A stretch of DNA of 64,000 nucleotides, from the NCBI GenBank assembly GCA_014191195.1, contig BJGZ01000007.1, positions 40,259 to 104,258 on the forward strand. The letters run 5' to 3'. Numbering within the stretch: position 1 is the stretch's first letter; the number at the start of each line of letters is the position of its first letter. Position numbers and translations under genes: made by a program. Of the stretch, positions 27,184 through 37,900 are shown piece by piece. This DNA is from Chlorobiota bacterium. Its GTDB lineage: Bacteria; Bacteroidota; Ignavibacteria; Kapaibacteriales; UBA961. The notes beneath the pieces were generated by a model, which was not told the DNA's origin, made no database searches, and was given only the letters and a program-made list of their open reading frames with translations.

Positions 27184-28344
27184 TTAAGTATTTACTATAA
27201 ATTTACCTCGTAAATAAGAAGTGATTGGCTTCTCGAATGCAATATGAACAATAAACGCTATTAAGGCAAAACTCATATAACTAATCAAAGCTGCTAGTAA
27301 AAAATGTATGTTTTGTGCTTCTACATACATTTGCAAACCCATCGATGCATTGGGAATGCCAGGTAGGGCTATAAATTGTATCACATATAAAGCAAAAGAA
27401 CTTTCACCCAATAATATGAAAAGTTTAGAAGATAATATAGTGTTCAATAAACCACCTGAATGCAAACCATAAAATAAGATAGAGGCTCCAAGTGGAATTC
27501 CTGCAAAAGCCCAAACAGTCATCTTATGAAGTCCTGCAGAATTTGGCCCACCTTGCATGATGATAAACTGAAGAGAAAAAATCAATAACATAATCCCTAT
27601 GCTTGAGATAATATCTCCATGTTTAGATTTTTGTGGTGGAAAATATCTTGCAATTATAGCTATCAACATACCTACTACAAAATCAGACATCCTACCAAAA
27701 ATAGTCATTGTTAAAGCATCATTATCCCATTTTCCAAACCAATACATAATCATGTCTTGATATAATCCAACGGAACCCCTAGAAAATGCAATACTACCAA
27801 TCCACAATACTATCATCATGATAAAGAATAATGAATATTTCTTTATGATAGAGGTATAGGTATGTAGCTTTGCAAAAACTGCATCTGAAATAAGTGCACA
27901 TGAATAAATCAAAAATGGTGCAATAAGATAATAGCTTTCCTCTATAGTTAATGACCACATAGGTGCATTTATAGACATTCTATACCCAGGGAACCATGAG
28001 TGAATCAGGAGTATATGCGTGATAATATCTGCATAGCTAAATACTCCTATATTAGAAATGATACAAATCATTGTAACTACTGTAGTTAAAGGATAGATTC
28101 TTATGATCCTTCTTTTCAGATAATCTGTCCAAGAAAATGTACCATGTAATAATGTATCTGCATATAAATGTGTAAATAGATATCCTGAAAGTGCAAAAAA
28201 TATATTGACACCAATCCATCCATAATGCATAATAGGATATGTATCAAGTTCATGTAAATGAATCATATGGCCTAAAAAGACAATTCCAGCTGCAATTGCT
28301 CTGATACCTGTTAAAGAAGGAATATGTAAGGATATGTGGTTCAT
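27184..28344 (-). CDS. Acyltransferase family 3 (OafA/YrhL-like) membrane protein
   Basis: About 386 residues with some ten transmembrane helices. The first helix holds the family signature GIRAIAAGIVFLGH, whose histidine is probably catalytic. The segment WIGVNIFFALSGYLFTHLY is also typical. Such enzymes O-acetylate surface sugars on the outer side of the inner membrane. I take the ATG at 28344; a TTG at 28368 would add eight residues. The gene lies between a histidine kinase and a surface-fibre gene, so the target may be a surface glycan, but no target is evident. Confidence 0.9.
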   Translation of the reverse strand: MNHISLHIPSLTGIRAIAAGIVFLGHMIHLHELDTYPIMHYGWIGVNIFFALSGYLFTHLYADTLLHGTFSWTDYLKRRIIRIYPLTTVVTMICIISNIGVFSYADIITHILLIHSWFPGYRMSINAPMWSLTIEESYYLIAPFLIYSCALISDAVFAKLHTYTSIIKKYSLFFIMMIVLWIGSIAFSRGSVGLYQDMIMYWFGKWDNDALTMTIFGRMSDFVVGMLIAIIARYFPPQKSKHGDIISSIGIMLLIFSLQFIIMQGGPNSAGLHKMTVWAFAGIPLGASILFYGLHSGGLLNTILSSKLFILLGESSFALYVIQFIALPGIPNASMGLQMYVEAQNIHFLLAALISYMSFALIAFIVHIAFEKPITSYLRGKFIVNT

Positions 28345-28413
28345 ATAATGATAAATAGGGGAGAACAAGTAATATAAAGGTAAATCGATATAAAAAACTG
28401 GAAATAATTCAGT

Positions 28414-30654
28414 TTACTTTTTTTTATATTCCCGTGGAATTGTAAAGATGATAGAACTTCCTTTGCCTTGCTCTGATTTAACGGCAATACTACCATGATG
28501 AAGTTCTGCTACTTTTTGCATAATCATTGTGCCAATACCATAGCCACCCAATCTTTTTTTTGTCGTGAAATATGGTTTCATCATATTTTCTATGGTGATA
28601 TTATCCATTCCTATTCCATTATCAGTTATGGTAAAGTACACATTCTCTTTGTTATGAGAACACGATAACTCTACAATCCCTTCTTTTTTTTGCAATGCCC
28701 GAATTCCATTTTCTACAGCATTTCTTAATGCTCGAGTTAGTTTTATTGGATCACATTCAAAAATGAAGTTTTTTCCATTAGATAATAGTTTTACATTGGG
28801 AAAGAAGGCATCATCAAATTCTGTAATGACATTTCGGCAAAGAACAAGTGCATCATTTTGAGATATATTGGGTTCTTCATCACGGCCAACAGAAAGAATA
28901 TCTCTTACTCTCTGCATTAGCAATGAACTTTGAGAAAGTATCTTCTTTTTTCTTTCTTGATCTGGTTTGGAGTGTTCAACATTAATTTGTTGGGCATTCA
29001 ATAAAATGATTGAAAGATTTGTTTGCATATCATGAGATAATTGAGCCCAATTACTAAGCCTTTTTTTTTCTAATTCCTCTGTGATATCAAATCCAGTTAC
29101 TATTAAGCCTGAAAAATTTCCGCTAATACTTATTAATGGAGTTGCAGACCAAATCATTTCTTGATCTCCATTTTGTGATTCTATATGAATCTTTTGATGT
29201 ATTGGAGTTTGAATTAATAATGCTTCTTCTATAAATGATAATACATTATGTAATCCAGGCTTTTGACAATAAAATCTAAAATGTTGGTATAAAGGAATAT
29301 CTGCTGTTATGTGTAATATATCTCTAGCTGTTGCATTAGTTCTATTTAACATTCCTTTTGCATCTATGCCAAGAATAAGTCCGATTCCACTTAATTCCAT
29401 ACTTGCTGATAAGAATCTTTTTTGTCTTGCATAACCCCTAAAAAGATAATAAAGCAGAATACTTGCAGATATAAAAACAATATACCAGATTGAATTTGAA
29501 GCGATCGTTTTAATCCACCAAAAATAATCTTTGCTTTTTGACACTATCATATAATCTGATTGTGAAGAAATCAATAGTTGATTATCTATCGAGATAATCT
29601 GGGGTATTGAACCTTCGAATACTCTCATTTTTCCTAGACGGCTTGCTGCGATTAAGGAAAATGATTCAGATCCCATATCAATGGTACAGATATGATTAGA
29701 AAAAAGTGCATACATAACATTATCTGACATAGATAATGAAATTGGTGATAAACACTCTTCAGGTAATTGACTTTTCTTTGGATCTCCATTCAAATTTGAG
29801 ACGACAAAAGAAAATTGTCCAGCTTCATTTTCTTCTATCCATGCAAGTTGTATCGCATGTTGATCATCTTCTCGTAAACAGCATAATTGAGGAATACACG
29901 GTAAAAAAACCATGTTTTGTTTTCCATTCTTAATAGAATACACAAAGCCAGAACTAGCCGAACTAGATGCATTTCCTAATACCAATACATGATCATTGAT
30001 ATGCTGAATTCTATATGTAGTTCCTAATGAGGAAAAAGGGAATTCAAATAAAATATCTCCATTACATGTTACTTTTTGAAGAATTACACCGCCCCCAGCT
30101 TTTATTAATAAATATGCACCCAATGGATAAGGTTCAACGGTAAGAACTTGTTGTGAAATTATAGTATGCTGTAAAGTATTAATATCAATAGATAATAGAT
30201 TGTTCCCATAGACAAGCAATGCCTTACCTTTAGTAGTATCAATAGAAATCCATTTGGTTGCATCAATAATCGATTGCTTTGGTAATAGTTCCGATTTGAG
30301 GATTTTCCCTTTAATATCACATAAAAATAGTCTGGGAAGATTACCATTTGTACTAACTAAAAAAGTATTTTTATGAATGCTGATAAGATCCTGTGGGGCC
30401 GATGGAAGCATGAGTAATTGTTCATCTACCGAAAGTAGATTATTACTTATGCTTATCATATTATTATTGTTCCCTAAAATACTGGATGCAAATAAGCGAT
30501 AAATACGATGATTCTCTTTATCTAAATGCCATTGAATACCATTACCATTTTTTTGAATAGAATAGTTTATAGGATAAAATTGAGTAGCCAGTACATTCAA
30601 TTGAAAGCACATATGAATACTTATACATAATACTATGCAATAGATTGCTCTCAA
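28414..30654 (-). CDS. Membrane histidine kinase with large periplasmic sensor
   Basis: 746 residues. A signal anchor leads to a periplasmic domain (about 25-380) of beta-strand repeats, resembling a propeller. A transmembrane helix (389-406) and a PAS-like domain (about 420-525) follow. The kinase core has H541 in LSHDMQTNLSII, N-box residues near N649, DNGIGMD (678-684) and a glycine-rich lid GGYGIG (703-708). It should autophosphorylate and pass phosphate to a response regulator, but none is encoded nearby. The start is TTG at 30654, two bases after the tolC stop, which suggests coupled translation. Confidence 0.88.
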   Translation of the reverse strand: MRAIYCIVLCISIHMCFQLNVLATQFYPINYSIQKNGNGIQWHLDKENHRIYRLFASSILGNNNNMISISNNLLSVDEQLLMLPSAPQDLISIHKNTFLVSTNGNLPRLFLCDIKGKILKSELLPKQSIIDATKWISIDTTKGKALLVYGNNLLSIDINTLQHTIISQQVLTVEPYPLGAYLLIKAGGGVILQKVTCNGDILFEFPFSSLGTTYRIQHINDHVLVLGNASSSASSGFVYSIKNGKQNMVFLPCIPQLCCLREDDQHAIQLAWIEENEAGQFSFVVSNLNGDPKKSQLPEECLSPISLSMSDNVMYALFSNHICTIDMGSESFSLIAASRLGKMRVFEGSIPQIISIDNQLLISSQSDYMIVSKSKDYFWWIKTIASNSIWYIVFISASILLYYLFRGYARQKRFLSASMELSGIGLILGIDAKGMLNRTNATARDILHITADIPLYQHFRFYCQKPGLHNVLSFIEEALLIQTPIHQKIHIESQNGDQEMIWSATPLISISGNFSGLIVTGFDITEELEKKRLSNWAQLSHDMQTNLSIILLNAQQINVEHSKPDQERKKKILSQSSLLMQRVRDILSVGRDEEPNISQNDALVLCRNVITEFDDAFFPNVKLLSNGKNFIFECDPIKLTRALRNAVENGIRALQKKEGIVELSCSHNKENVYFTITDNGIGMDNITIENMMKPYFTTKKRLGGYGIGTMIMQKVAELHHGSIAVKSEQGKGSSIIFTIPREYKKK

Positions 30655-30656
30655 TG

Positions 30657-31991
30657 TTAAGGTGTCCTTTTTTCAAGTAATGAATTAAAATTACTGGTAA
30701 TTTTCATCAATTCTGATAAAGAAAGCATCCTTTCATATTTAGCTTGTATACTTCTAAACTGGGCTTCATAAATAGATTGTTGAGTTACTCTAAAATCATA
30801 GGAACTCATGGTTCCTTGTTTAAGTTTTTCAAAAGCGATTTCGCTATTTTTTTTGGCAATCAACACATTATTTTCTTCAAGTTTATCAATAGCAGTATAT
30901 GTATCAAAAGAACCTTTTGCTATTCTAAATGAGGTAAGCAATAATTGTTCAAGTTCTTTGTATTGTATTCCTACATTTTCTAATTGTAGACTTGCAATTT
31001 CTTTTTTTTGAGAGAAAAGGAATCCATCTAAAACATCATATTGTGCTGTGATATTGAAACTTGCGCCTTTGGTTTGATTAGATATAACAAAAGAACCGTC
31101 ATTATTAGATTGATTATAAGAATAAGCGGTATTTAACGATAATCGAGGATATGATCTTGCTTTAACCTGCTCTAATGCTGCATCAGCAGATATAATTCCT
31201 GCTTTTATTGCCTGTAAATCTATATTAGATTGGATAACCGTGTGTTCATTAAGCTTAGTTGAATCATAATGTATAGATGGGAAATGTGATGTCACAGTAT
31301 ATACTGTGTCATGATATCCACCCATAAAATTATTTAATTGTAATCTTGATGCTTTGTACTGTTCCACGATTCTTAATGTTGCAGTTTTATCAGATTGGAA
31401 ATCTATAGAAGCTTGCAAAGTATCTTGTTCTCCAGATCTTCCTACTGAAAATCGTAAAACGGATAATCGTAATCGTTCTTTGGATAATTCTTCTCTGAAT
31501 AAAGATGATTGAATCATTGCTTGATTACGAACCATTGTACAATAAGACATGATAACTTTACTGATAGTGTTCTCGATAGAAGATCGAAGTTTCAATTCTC
31601 CCATGTTTTTTAAAGCTAGCAATCTATCATAATTTGCAAACATGCCAAATCCATCGAATAATGTCCAATTTAATGCAATATTAGCCGAACTTTGTTTATT
31701 ACCAGCACCTAAACGGTTAATTTCTTGGCCACTTAATAATGACTGATTGATATCATTTAAGCCGCCAATCTGTCCAATAGTTGCTGATACCACTGGCAAC
31801 ATACCAGTAGCAGCTCTTGTTGCATTTGCTGAAGCTATTGCTGCATCATTTGCAGCAATTTTGATTGAATAAGAATGATCTAAAGTAATGTCAATTACTT
31901 CTGTAAGTGATAAAGTATCTGCAGCTATCGCAGATATTTCGGTATCTAAGCAAAATGAAAGTACTATGATAAAGTATATATATTTGTTCAT
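30657..31991 (-). CDS. TolC-family outer-membrane efflux protein
   Basis: About 444 residues. A signal peptide (MNKYIYFIIVLSFCL...) leads into the two OEP repeats of long helices with alanine and leucine heptads, as in LTEVIDITLDHSYSIKIAAN and LQLNNFMGG. TolC-type proteins form trimeric outer-membrane channels for efflux or type I secretion. No inner-membrane pump or adaptor gene is next to it. I start at the ATG at 31991, which overlaps the preceding stop (ATGA); an upstream GTG- or ATG-like start inside the previous gene is rejected. Coupled to the Ig-like lipoprotein upstream and to the kinase downstream. Confidence 0.88.
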   Translation of the reverse strand: MNKYIYFIIVLSFCLDTEISAIAADTLSLTEVIDITLDHSYSIKIAANDAAIASANATRAATGMLPVVSATIGQIGGLNDINQSLLSGQEINRLGAGNKQSSANIALNWTLFDGFGMFANYDRLLALKNMGELKLRSSIENTISKVIMSYCTMVRNQAMIQSSLFREELSKERLRLSVLRFSVGRSGEQDTLQASIDFQSDKTATLRIVEQYKASRLQLNNFMGGYHDTVYTVTSHFPSIHYDSTKLNEHTVIQSNIDLQAIKAGIISADAALEQVKARSYPRLSLNTAYSYNQSNNDGSFVISNQTKGASFNITAQYDVLDGFLFSQKKEIASLQLENVGIQYKELEQLLLTSFRIAKGSFDTYTAIDKLEENNVLIAKKNSEIAFEKLKQGTMSSYDFRVTQQSIYEAQFRSIQAKYERMLSLSELMKITSNFNSLLEKRTP

Positions 31992-33724
31992 GGTAATGGT
32001 AACTCGATTATGATTCCATCTACAGACCAACGTTGTTTTACCGAGATCGTTCCTGTTTTTGCACCAATTACAAAACGTTCGGCATATACATATGGTAGTA
32101 TATCACCATAAGTATATAATCCTGAGTGATCTTTGTCTTCAAAAGCTTCTAAGGTATAATTACCACTTGGGATAGCAGTAAATTGAAATGGTCCTTTTTT
32201 TTCGATATTAATCGAAGCTGCTATTGTTTTATCTGCTTTTCTTAATGTAATAATATATGGCCCTATTCCTGCTTGATCTTGCAATATTCCTTGTATTGAA
32301 CCCAGAAGCCGAGTGTCTTGTGTTTTAAAACGATATCGTAAAACTGTATCTTTAAATGGAGTTCCTTTGCTATCTTTTAATGTAGCGCTAGAGATAGATA
32401 ATGAATACCAAGTATCGCTTTCAAGGGCTGAACTTGGTTTAATACTAATAGCAGTTCCAGTATTGTTTATGATTTCTACTGGGATTGTTTTATTCCCTTG
32501 AGATAATAAAGTGGCTCGAGCAAAATTATCAATATCAATAAATGCAGAGCTTATACAGTCTATAGATCCTTGAAGAGGAAATCCTATAGTACTATCTTTA
32601 ATAGATATATTGATAATAGAGGGAGTTTTTACTTCTGCTTTTGGATTGATTGCACATTCGCGAAATCCCGAAGAATCAAGTAGCTTATTGCCAAATCTAT
32701 CTTTTGGTAATAATGAATCTTTATGCATCTGAAATGCTATCGAAGAAGCTATGAAATTAGTATCATATTCTATCAGAATAGTTTGTGCTGAAACGGGATT
32801 TCTATAAGCAGCAGTAGGCTTCATTTCTGAAGAATCTTTTGAAATTGATTTCTGTGCAGTCTTAGCCTTTAACAAAAAGAAATGTTTATGAATAGATAGG
32901 GAATCAAGTTCTTCACTGCATTGTACTTCTATAATACCTTTAGAAATATGTCTTACTGAATAAATTAATGGAGACACAGTATCTTTAGGGGCTCGGACAT
33001 TGATTAGATATTGCAGTATTGAATCTTTAAAACATTCAACTTGAGAACTAGGCATTCCGAAAGCATCAATTCCGATATCATAAAGATTGTTTTTCCATTC
33101 ATCTTTGATAGCAAACATTTTGTATTTGCCATATGGAAGGGCACTTATGTTGAATTGTCCATTTGAACCAATTTGTGTTTTATATATAGGCTGAGTTGTA
33201 GTTGGATTTGCAGAATCTGCAGCATATAAAAAGACATAACAATCCTGGGCAAGTTGTCCAAAAAGTTGTCCAGAAATCTTCCCAGAATCCAGAACAGATC
33301 CTGATGAGAACAATAAAGTAAATGCATTTACTGGTTTATTTCCAGCATAATCAGTAAAATCTGTTCCAACTGTTAAAGCATAAGTAGTATTTTTTTCAAA
33401 TGGCTTTTCAAAGTGTATATCGAGTTCTTTTCCGCTCCAATGTGTTTCAAATGGTATTGATGGAGTGATAAATAATCCTGCAACTACTTTATTCCTATCT
33501 ATATATTTACTGAATTCTAATTGAATTGATTGTACTGAAACTTGTAATGAGCCATTTACTAAGGAGCTATGAATAATTTCTGGTGGAATAGTATCTTTGG
33601 GTCCTCCGCCAGGGGGCAAAGGATTTGCGCAACTAAACATAGAACACACACAATACATTATAATTCCAAATAGTATATAACTACGGAATAAATAGAGTTG
33701 ATTATATGTACATCTTTCTATCAC
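31988..33724 (-). CDS. Ig-like (Big_5) domain lipoprotein
   Basis: 578 residues. An N-terminal hydrophobic stretch ends in a lipobox-like SMFSC, followed by ANPLPPGGGPKDTIPPE, a segment typical of Bacteroidota Big_5 lipoproteins. An SbsA-type Ig-like domain (about 45-150) contains FSKYIDRNKV and a TYALTVG strand. Two further beta-rich regions and a C-terminal domain with YTLEAFEDKDHSGLYTYGD follow. Function unknown; probably outer-membrane anchored. The start GTG at 33724 overlaps the stop of the maeB remnant (GTGA), so a later in-frame start cannot be excluded. Confidence 0.75.
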   Translation of the reverse strand: MIERCTYNQLYLFRSYILFGIIMYCVCSMFSCANPLPPGGGPKDTIPPEIIHSSLVNGSLQVSVQSIQLEFSKYIDRNKVVAGLFITPSIPFETHWSGKELDIHFEKPFEKNTTYALTVGTDFTDYAGNKPVNAFTLLFSSGSVLDSGKISGQLFGQLAQDCYVFLYAADSANPTTTQPIYKTQIGSNGQFNISALPYGKYKMFAIKDEWKNNLYDIGIDAFGMPSSQVECFKDSILQYLINVRAPKDTVSPLIYSVRHISKGIIEVQCSEELDSLSIHKHFFLLKAKTAQKSISKDSSEMKPTAAYRNPVSAQTILIEYDTNFIASSIAFQMHKDSLLPKDRFGNKLLDSSGFRECAINPKAEVKTPSIINISIKDSTIGFPLQGSIDCISSAFIDIDNFARATLLSQGNKTIPVEIINNTGTAISIKPSSALESDTWYSLSISSATLKDSKGTPFKDTVLRYRFKTQDTRLLGSIQGILQDQAGIGPYIITLRKADKTIAASINIEKKGPFQFTAIPSGNYTLEAFEDKDHSGLYTYGDILPYVYAERFVIGAKTGTISVKQRWSVDGIIIELPLP

Positions 33725-34058
33725 TTATGTGTTTCTTTGGATATTGCCTTATCGGCATACATTGCTGCTATACTTATTACAGCATTAACATCTGAATGTC
33801 TATCTACATTGTAGAAACGTTTATTCATACCAACTAATATTGGTTTTATAATTTCAGCTTCTCCGATATTTGCCATTAATGTATGTGAGTTATTTGCAGT
33901 TCTATTTGTAAACATGGTTGTGCCACTTCTGGAGAATATGGGAGAGAAAGTTCAAACTGTGTTATTAGTGGTTTAATTGGAATACATGTGATTTTACCTT
34001 TTCTTCGAAAAAAATGATATTCTAAAGCTTTTTCTCGACGTTTTTTTCTTTTTGTCAA
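33721..34058 (-). pseudogene. maeB: Malic enzyme (maeB) remnant with a large internal deletion
   Basis: Two overlapping frames each match one end of a MaeB-type malic enzyme. The first (34058-33876) matches the N-terminus: ALEYHFFRRKGKITCIP and LSLPYSPEVAQPCLQIE resemble the family ALEYH..pGKIEV and LSLAYSPGVAEPCL. The second (to 33721) matches the far C-terminal phosphotransacetylase-like domain: LMANIGEAEIIKPILVGMN and DVNAVISIAAMYAD. Intact MaeB is about 750 residues; the whole catalytic middle is missing, and the halves are in different frames. Conserved glycine and glutamate are already changed (SPEVAQP). I infer an old deletion followed by decay. The match is by memory of the family. 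Confidence 0.8.
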
Positions 34059-34101
34059 TTCTTGATTTTGCTACATAAAACAATATTCTTGTTTGGTGTA
34101 T

Positions 34102-34893
34102 TTACTGCATTCTAGCTTCCAAGCGGAAACGCTTGATAAACTCGGTTACAGTTGGATTTTCTGTTGATTGTAATTGATGGGCATCGCCCTCAAAGCAAAT
34201 AAGGCCTTTATCTAGCATTGCAACATGATCGGCGATATTAAATACAGAGAACATATCATGAGTTATAACTAATGAAGTGATGCTTAGTTTTTTTGATAGT
34301 TCTAAGATTAATTTATCAATTTGTTCTGAATTTACTGGGTCTAGTCCTGTTGTTGGTTCATCATAAAAAATATAGTCGGGGCTGCCTACTAAAGCACGAG
34401 CAACGCTTACTCTTTTTTTCATACCTCCAGATAAATCACTTGGCTTCTTATTAGATAAGATCGCACATTCTTTTTCAAAATTAGGTGTCCCATTTTCAGT
34501 AAAATCTGGTAATAATCCTACAGAAGCAAGTGCTCTTCTAGCTTCTAGATTAAGAATATCTTGATCTCTTTCACCATGCTCATATAGGCTAATAATAACA
34601 TTTTGATACACCGTCATCGAGTCAAACAGGGCAGCGCCTTGAAACACATAGCCAATTTTTTTACGTATAGTAAAAAGGTTATGTTTAGACATTGTAGCTA
34701 CTGATTTACCATCAATAAGTACATCTCCTTGATCTTGTTTTAGGAGTCCTACGATATGTTTTAATAATACTGATTTACCACATCCAGATTTTCCTATGAT
34801 ACACATAGTTGCTCCGGTAGGTATTGTAAGATTAATACCGTTCAGTACTTGTTTACTTCCAAATGCTTTATGGAGATTTTTTAATTCTATCAT
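34102..34893 (-). CDS. mlaF: MlaF-like ABC transporter ATPase
   Basis: 263 residues. Walker A GKSGCGKS (34-41), signature LSGGMKKR (154-161) and Walker B with YDEPTTGLDP (177-186) are all intact, followed by the switch histidine in LVITHDMFSV. The overall sequence resembles MlaF/Ttg2A, the ATPase of phospholipid or lipid transport complexes. An insertion of roughly 15 residues (ENGTPNFEKECAILS) precedes the signature. The usual MlaE permease and MlaD partner genes are not adjacent: TamB lies upstream and the maeB remnant downstream. It is 22 bases after tamB, so probably in that operon. Confidence 0.88.
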   Translation of the reverse strand: MIELKNLHKAFGSKQVLNGINLTIPTGATMCIIGKSGCGKSVLLKHIVGLLKQDQGDVLIDGKSVATMSKHNLFTIRKKIGYVFQGAALFDSMTVYQNVIISLYEHGERDQDILNLEARRALASVGLLPDFTENGTPNFEKECAILSNKKPSDLSGGMKKRVSVARALVGSPDYIFYDEPTTGLDPVNSEQIDKLILELSKKLSITSLVITHDMFSVFNIADHVAMLDKGLICFEGDAHQLQSTENPTVTEFIKRFRLEARMQ

Positions 34894-34915
34894 TGTTTTT
34901 TACATTATTTTACTT

Positions 34916-37900
34916 TTAAAAAGCATAACGCCAACTAATTTTCATTTCCCATTCTTTTTGTTGTCTTGTTGTGATAGCGTTTGCAGGGGCAGAAGCCCTA
35001 GTTAATTGAAGCAATAAATTGCGTAATGCATCATAATCTCCAAGAATCGTAATTGGCACATCAACGCTAAACTCATAATTACCTGTTAAATCTCCTAAAG
35101 TTCCAGCAGCTCTCCAAGCAACGTCGCTAAATAGTTGTCCACTTAAATTTAATCTTGCTTGTGATAAATCTGCTAAACCTTCTTGCAAACTGATGGTTGC
35201 ATTTGTTAAAAGTCCGGTACCTTCTAATAGACCACTAAAAAGTTGTGAAGCTGCTGCAGACAGTGAATTTGATAATTCATTGCCAATTCCTTTTGTTCCA
35301 ATAGTGCCTGATTTTCCGAATAATTCTTGCTGGGTACGGCCTACAATAAGTTTCATTAAGGCATCACTTCTTATTTGAGATGAATCTCCTGTGGCTTCTA
35401 ATCCATTTCTTTCCCATGTTATGATAACATTTGGTAGATTTTTTGTTCCAGTGATTTTCATGATCACTCTAAAATTTTCTAAGTCATTGTCATATCTAGT
35501 TTGGCCTTTATACACAGCTAATAAATCCAATGCAGGATTAGATAATTCGCCAGTATTAAAAATCAATTTTCCTGTTGCTTGAAACACTTTTAAAAATTTA
35601 TATTCAGACCCCTCCAATAATCTCATTTCGCCAATAAGCTGTGGTTGTTTAAAGCGTTCTTTTCTGAAATATAATGGCGTTAATTTATTGACGGGTTCTA
35701 TATTAGCTCTGATTTCTTCAAAGGTTCCTAAAATCATTTTTAGAAAGAATTTTCCAGGCATATACACTTCTAAATCATAGTCCAATAAATCATTAAAACC
35801 AGACCTCTTAACCAATAAATCTTCCGATTCATTCTCATTCGTCTTTTCGATGGAGGAGGTATCTAATAATTGCTGTTTTTGATTTCTACTAGTTTGTGTG
35901 CTGGAAAGAATTTTTAAAAAATCAGATAAAGGATTCTGCGCAGGTTCATGAAATTGCTGTAATTGTTCATTATTTAAGACTGTATATCTAACTCCTGATG
36001 CAATTGTTTGTTCTTGTTCTGGGGGCATTGTTATTGATGCTTGCAATACTTTTACATCCCCTCTCAGTATAGGTTTTGTAAATGATCCCGTGAAATTCAA
36101 TGGTTTTTGGCCACTAGCTATGATAAATTTACCATACATCAATGGCATTGTTGAAGCTGAAGCATCACTTAATACTAATAATTGTTTAGATACAATTGAT
36201 AAATCAAAATTATCGATATTAATGATATCTTTTAATTGCAAATTCCCCCTGATAATTGCTTCACTTGAAGGTAAGTCTAATTTGTCATTTTTTAATATGA
36301 TTGAATCTAATGTTGCAGTTGCATTTTTAAGTAATAATCTTCCACCAGCAAAATATTTAATATTTGTAGCATCAAGAATAAAATTGACATCTTTAAAATA
36401 GGCTTGTCCTCCATAATTTATTTTATTTGGGGCAAATCCTCCTAAAGAAATTTCTGCGTCTACATTCCCTTGTAATTTGCTAATGCCAGGTATAAATGGG
36501 GCAATCGTAGCTATAGACAAGGATTTAGCTCTTGCGGTTACTACAAATTCTTCATCCTCTCTTAGTGGTTTACCAACATTCGACACCGCCAGATTATATG
36601 GAATTTGTTCTATGCCAATATCTAATGCCTTTTGATTCGGATATTTAGGATTTATGATTATTACCGATCCAGAAATGATTGAGTCTTTATGATGTAAATC
36701 AAATGTCTGATTACCAACTATTACATCATTATATACTATATTCTGTATTGTACCTTTACATTCATATGCTGGATTTGTAAATGAACCATCAGCAGTAATA
36801 ACAGCTTGAGTAAGTGTTCCTTTCAGTGTCCTTAATACATCTTTTAAGTCTAAAGGGATGATGGGTAATTGCTGTATGTCTTTTAATGGCATCCCAGAAA
36901 TATCAACAGAAAATCCAGAAAAAGCTGTACTTGATACAAACCCTTTTACAGAAATTGTTTCTGCTGACCCCAAAAGCTCTCTTTGTTTTAAACGTGTAAT
37001 TGCACTGTCTCTTTGCATTACTAAAGAGAATATCTGCAAACCTGATGCACTTAATCTTCCTGAAATATTATTAACAGAATGCCAAGTAAACGGACCATAT
37101 GTACATAAGAAAGAATTTGATTCAAAGGCAAACGATGTATCTGTTAATTCTGCTTTTGATGCAAATACTCCTGAAAATAATTCTCCCATGTCAGCAGAAA
37201 TACTGCTCTGAAGTTCGGTTCCTTTTAATGTAAAAGACAGCTCAGGTTGATGTATTCGAATATTATTGATAAATAAATCATCCGAACATTCAGAATGAAT
37301 CTTCATAGAACTTATGATTCGTCTATTATTAGTATCTGGTATGGTTGTTATAGAACCGTATAATAGGAAAGGGGAGCTTTGCGCATTATTATCTGGACCA
37401 AAAATATGGCCATTTTTAACAGATAATGAATCAATATTAAAATCGGTTTTTTGTGGTGTAGATTGAATTGAAGCGCGTAATTCACCTTCGCCAGAAATCT
37501 GAATGCCTTGTAGAAATAAATTTAGTGGAGAAAAATCTTTTGCTTTAACCAAGAGTTTAACGTCCAATAGATTTGTATCCATTTCAGGCATTAATGTCTT
37601 AATTGATTTTTTCCCACCTTTTATTCCATTATATTTTTTTTCACCTTCTATGATTACACTGCTTATAGTATGGCTAATAGCGGCAATCAATGGCTCAAAT
37701 CTGTAGATACCTTCTGCTTTTATATTGTATAGTTTAGATTCAATAGTTGTTAATCGTTTATCATTAGCATATCTATGAATATCCACATTGATCATTTGTG
37801 GATTAATTGTTCTATCCTCAAAGATGATTTGTCTTGCATGAATATGGGCGCTACCTTCGATACTGTCAATATGCATCCCTTTTCCAACAAGTGTCATAGA

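Noticed and set aside
33721..34058. Two small real genes
   Set aside because: Each frame matches a different end of the same malic enzyme, so a decayed single gene is more likely.
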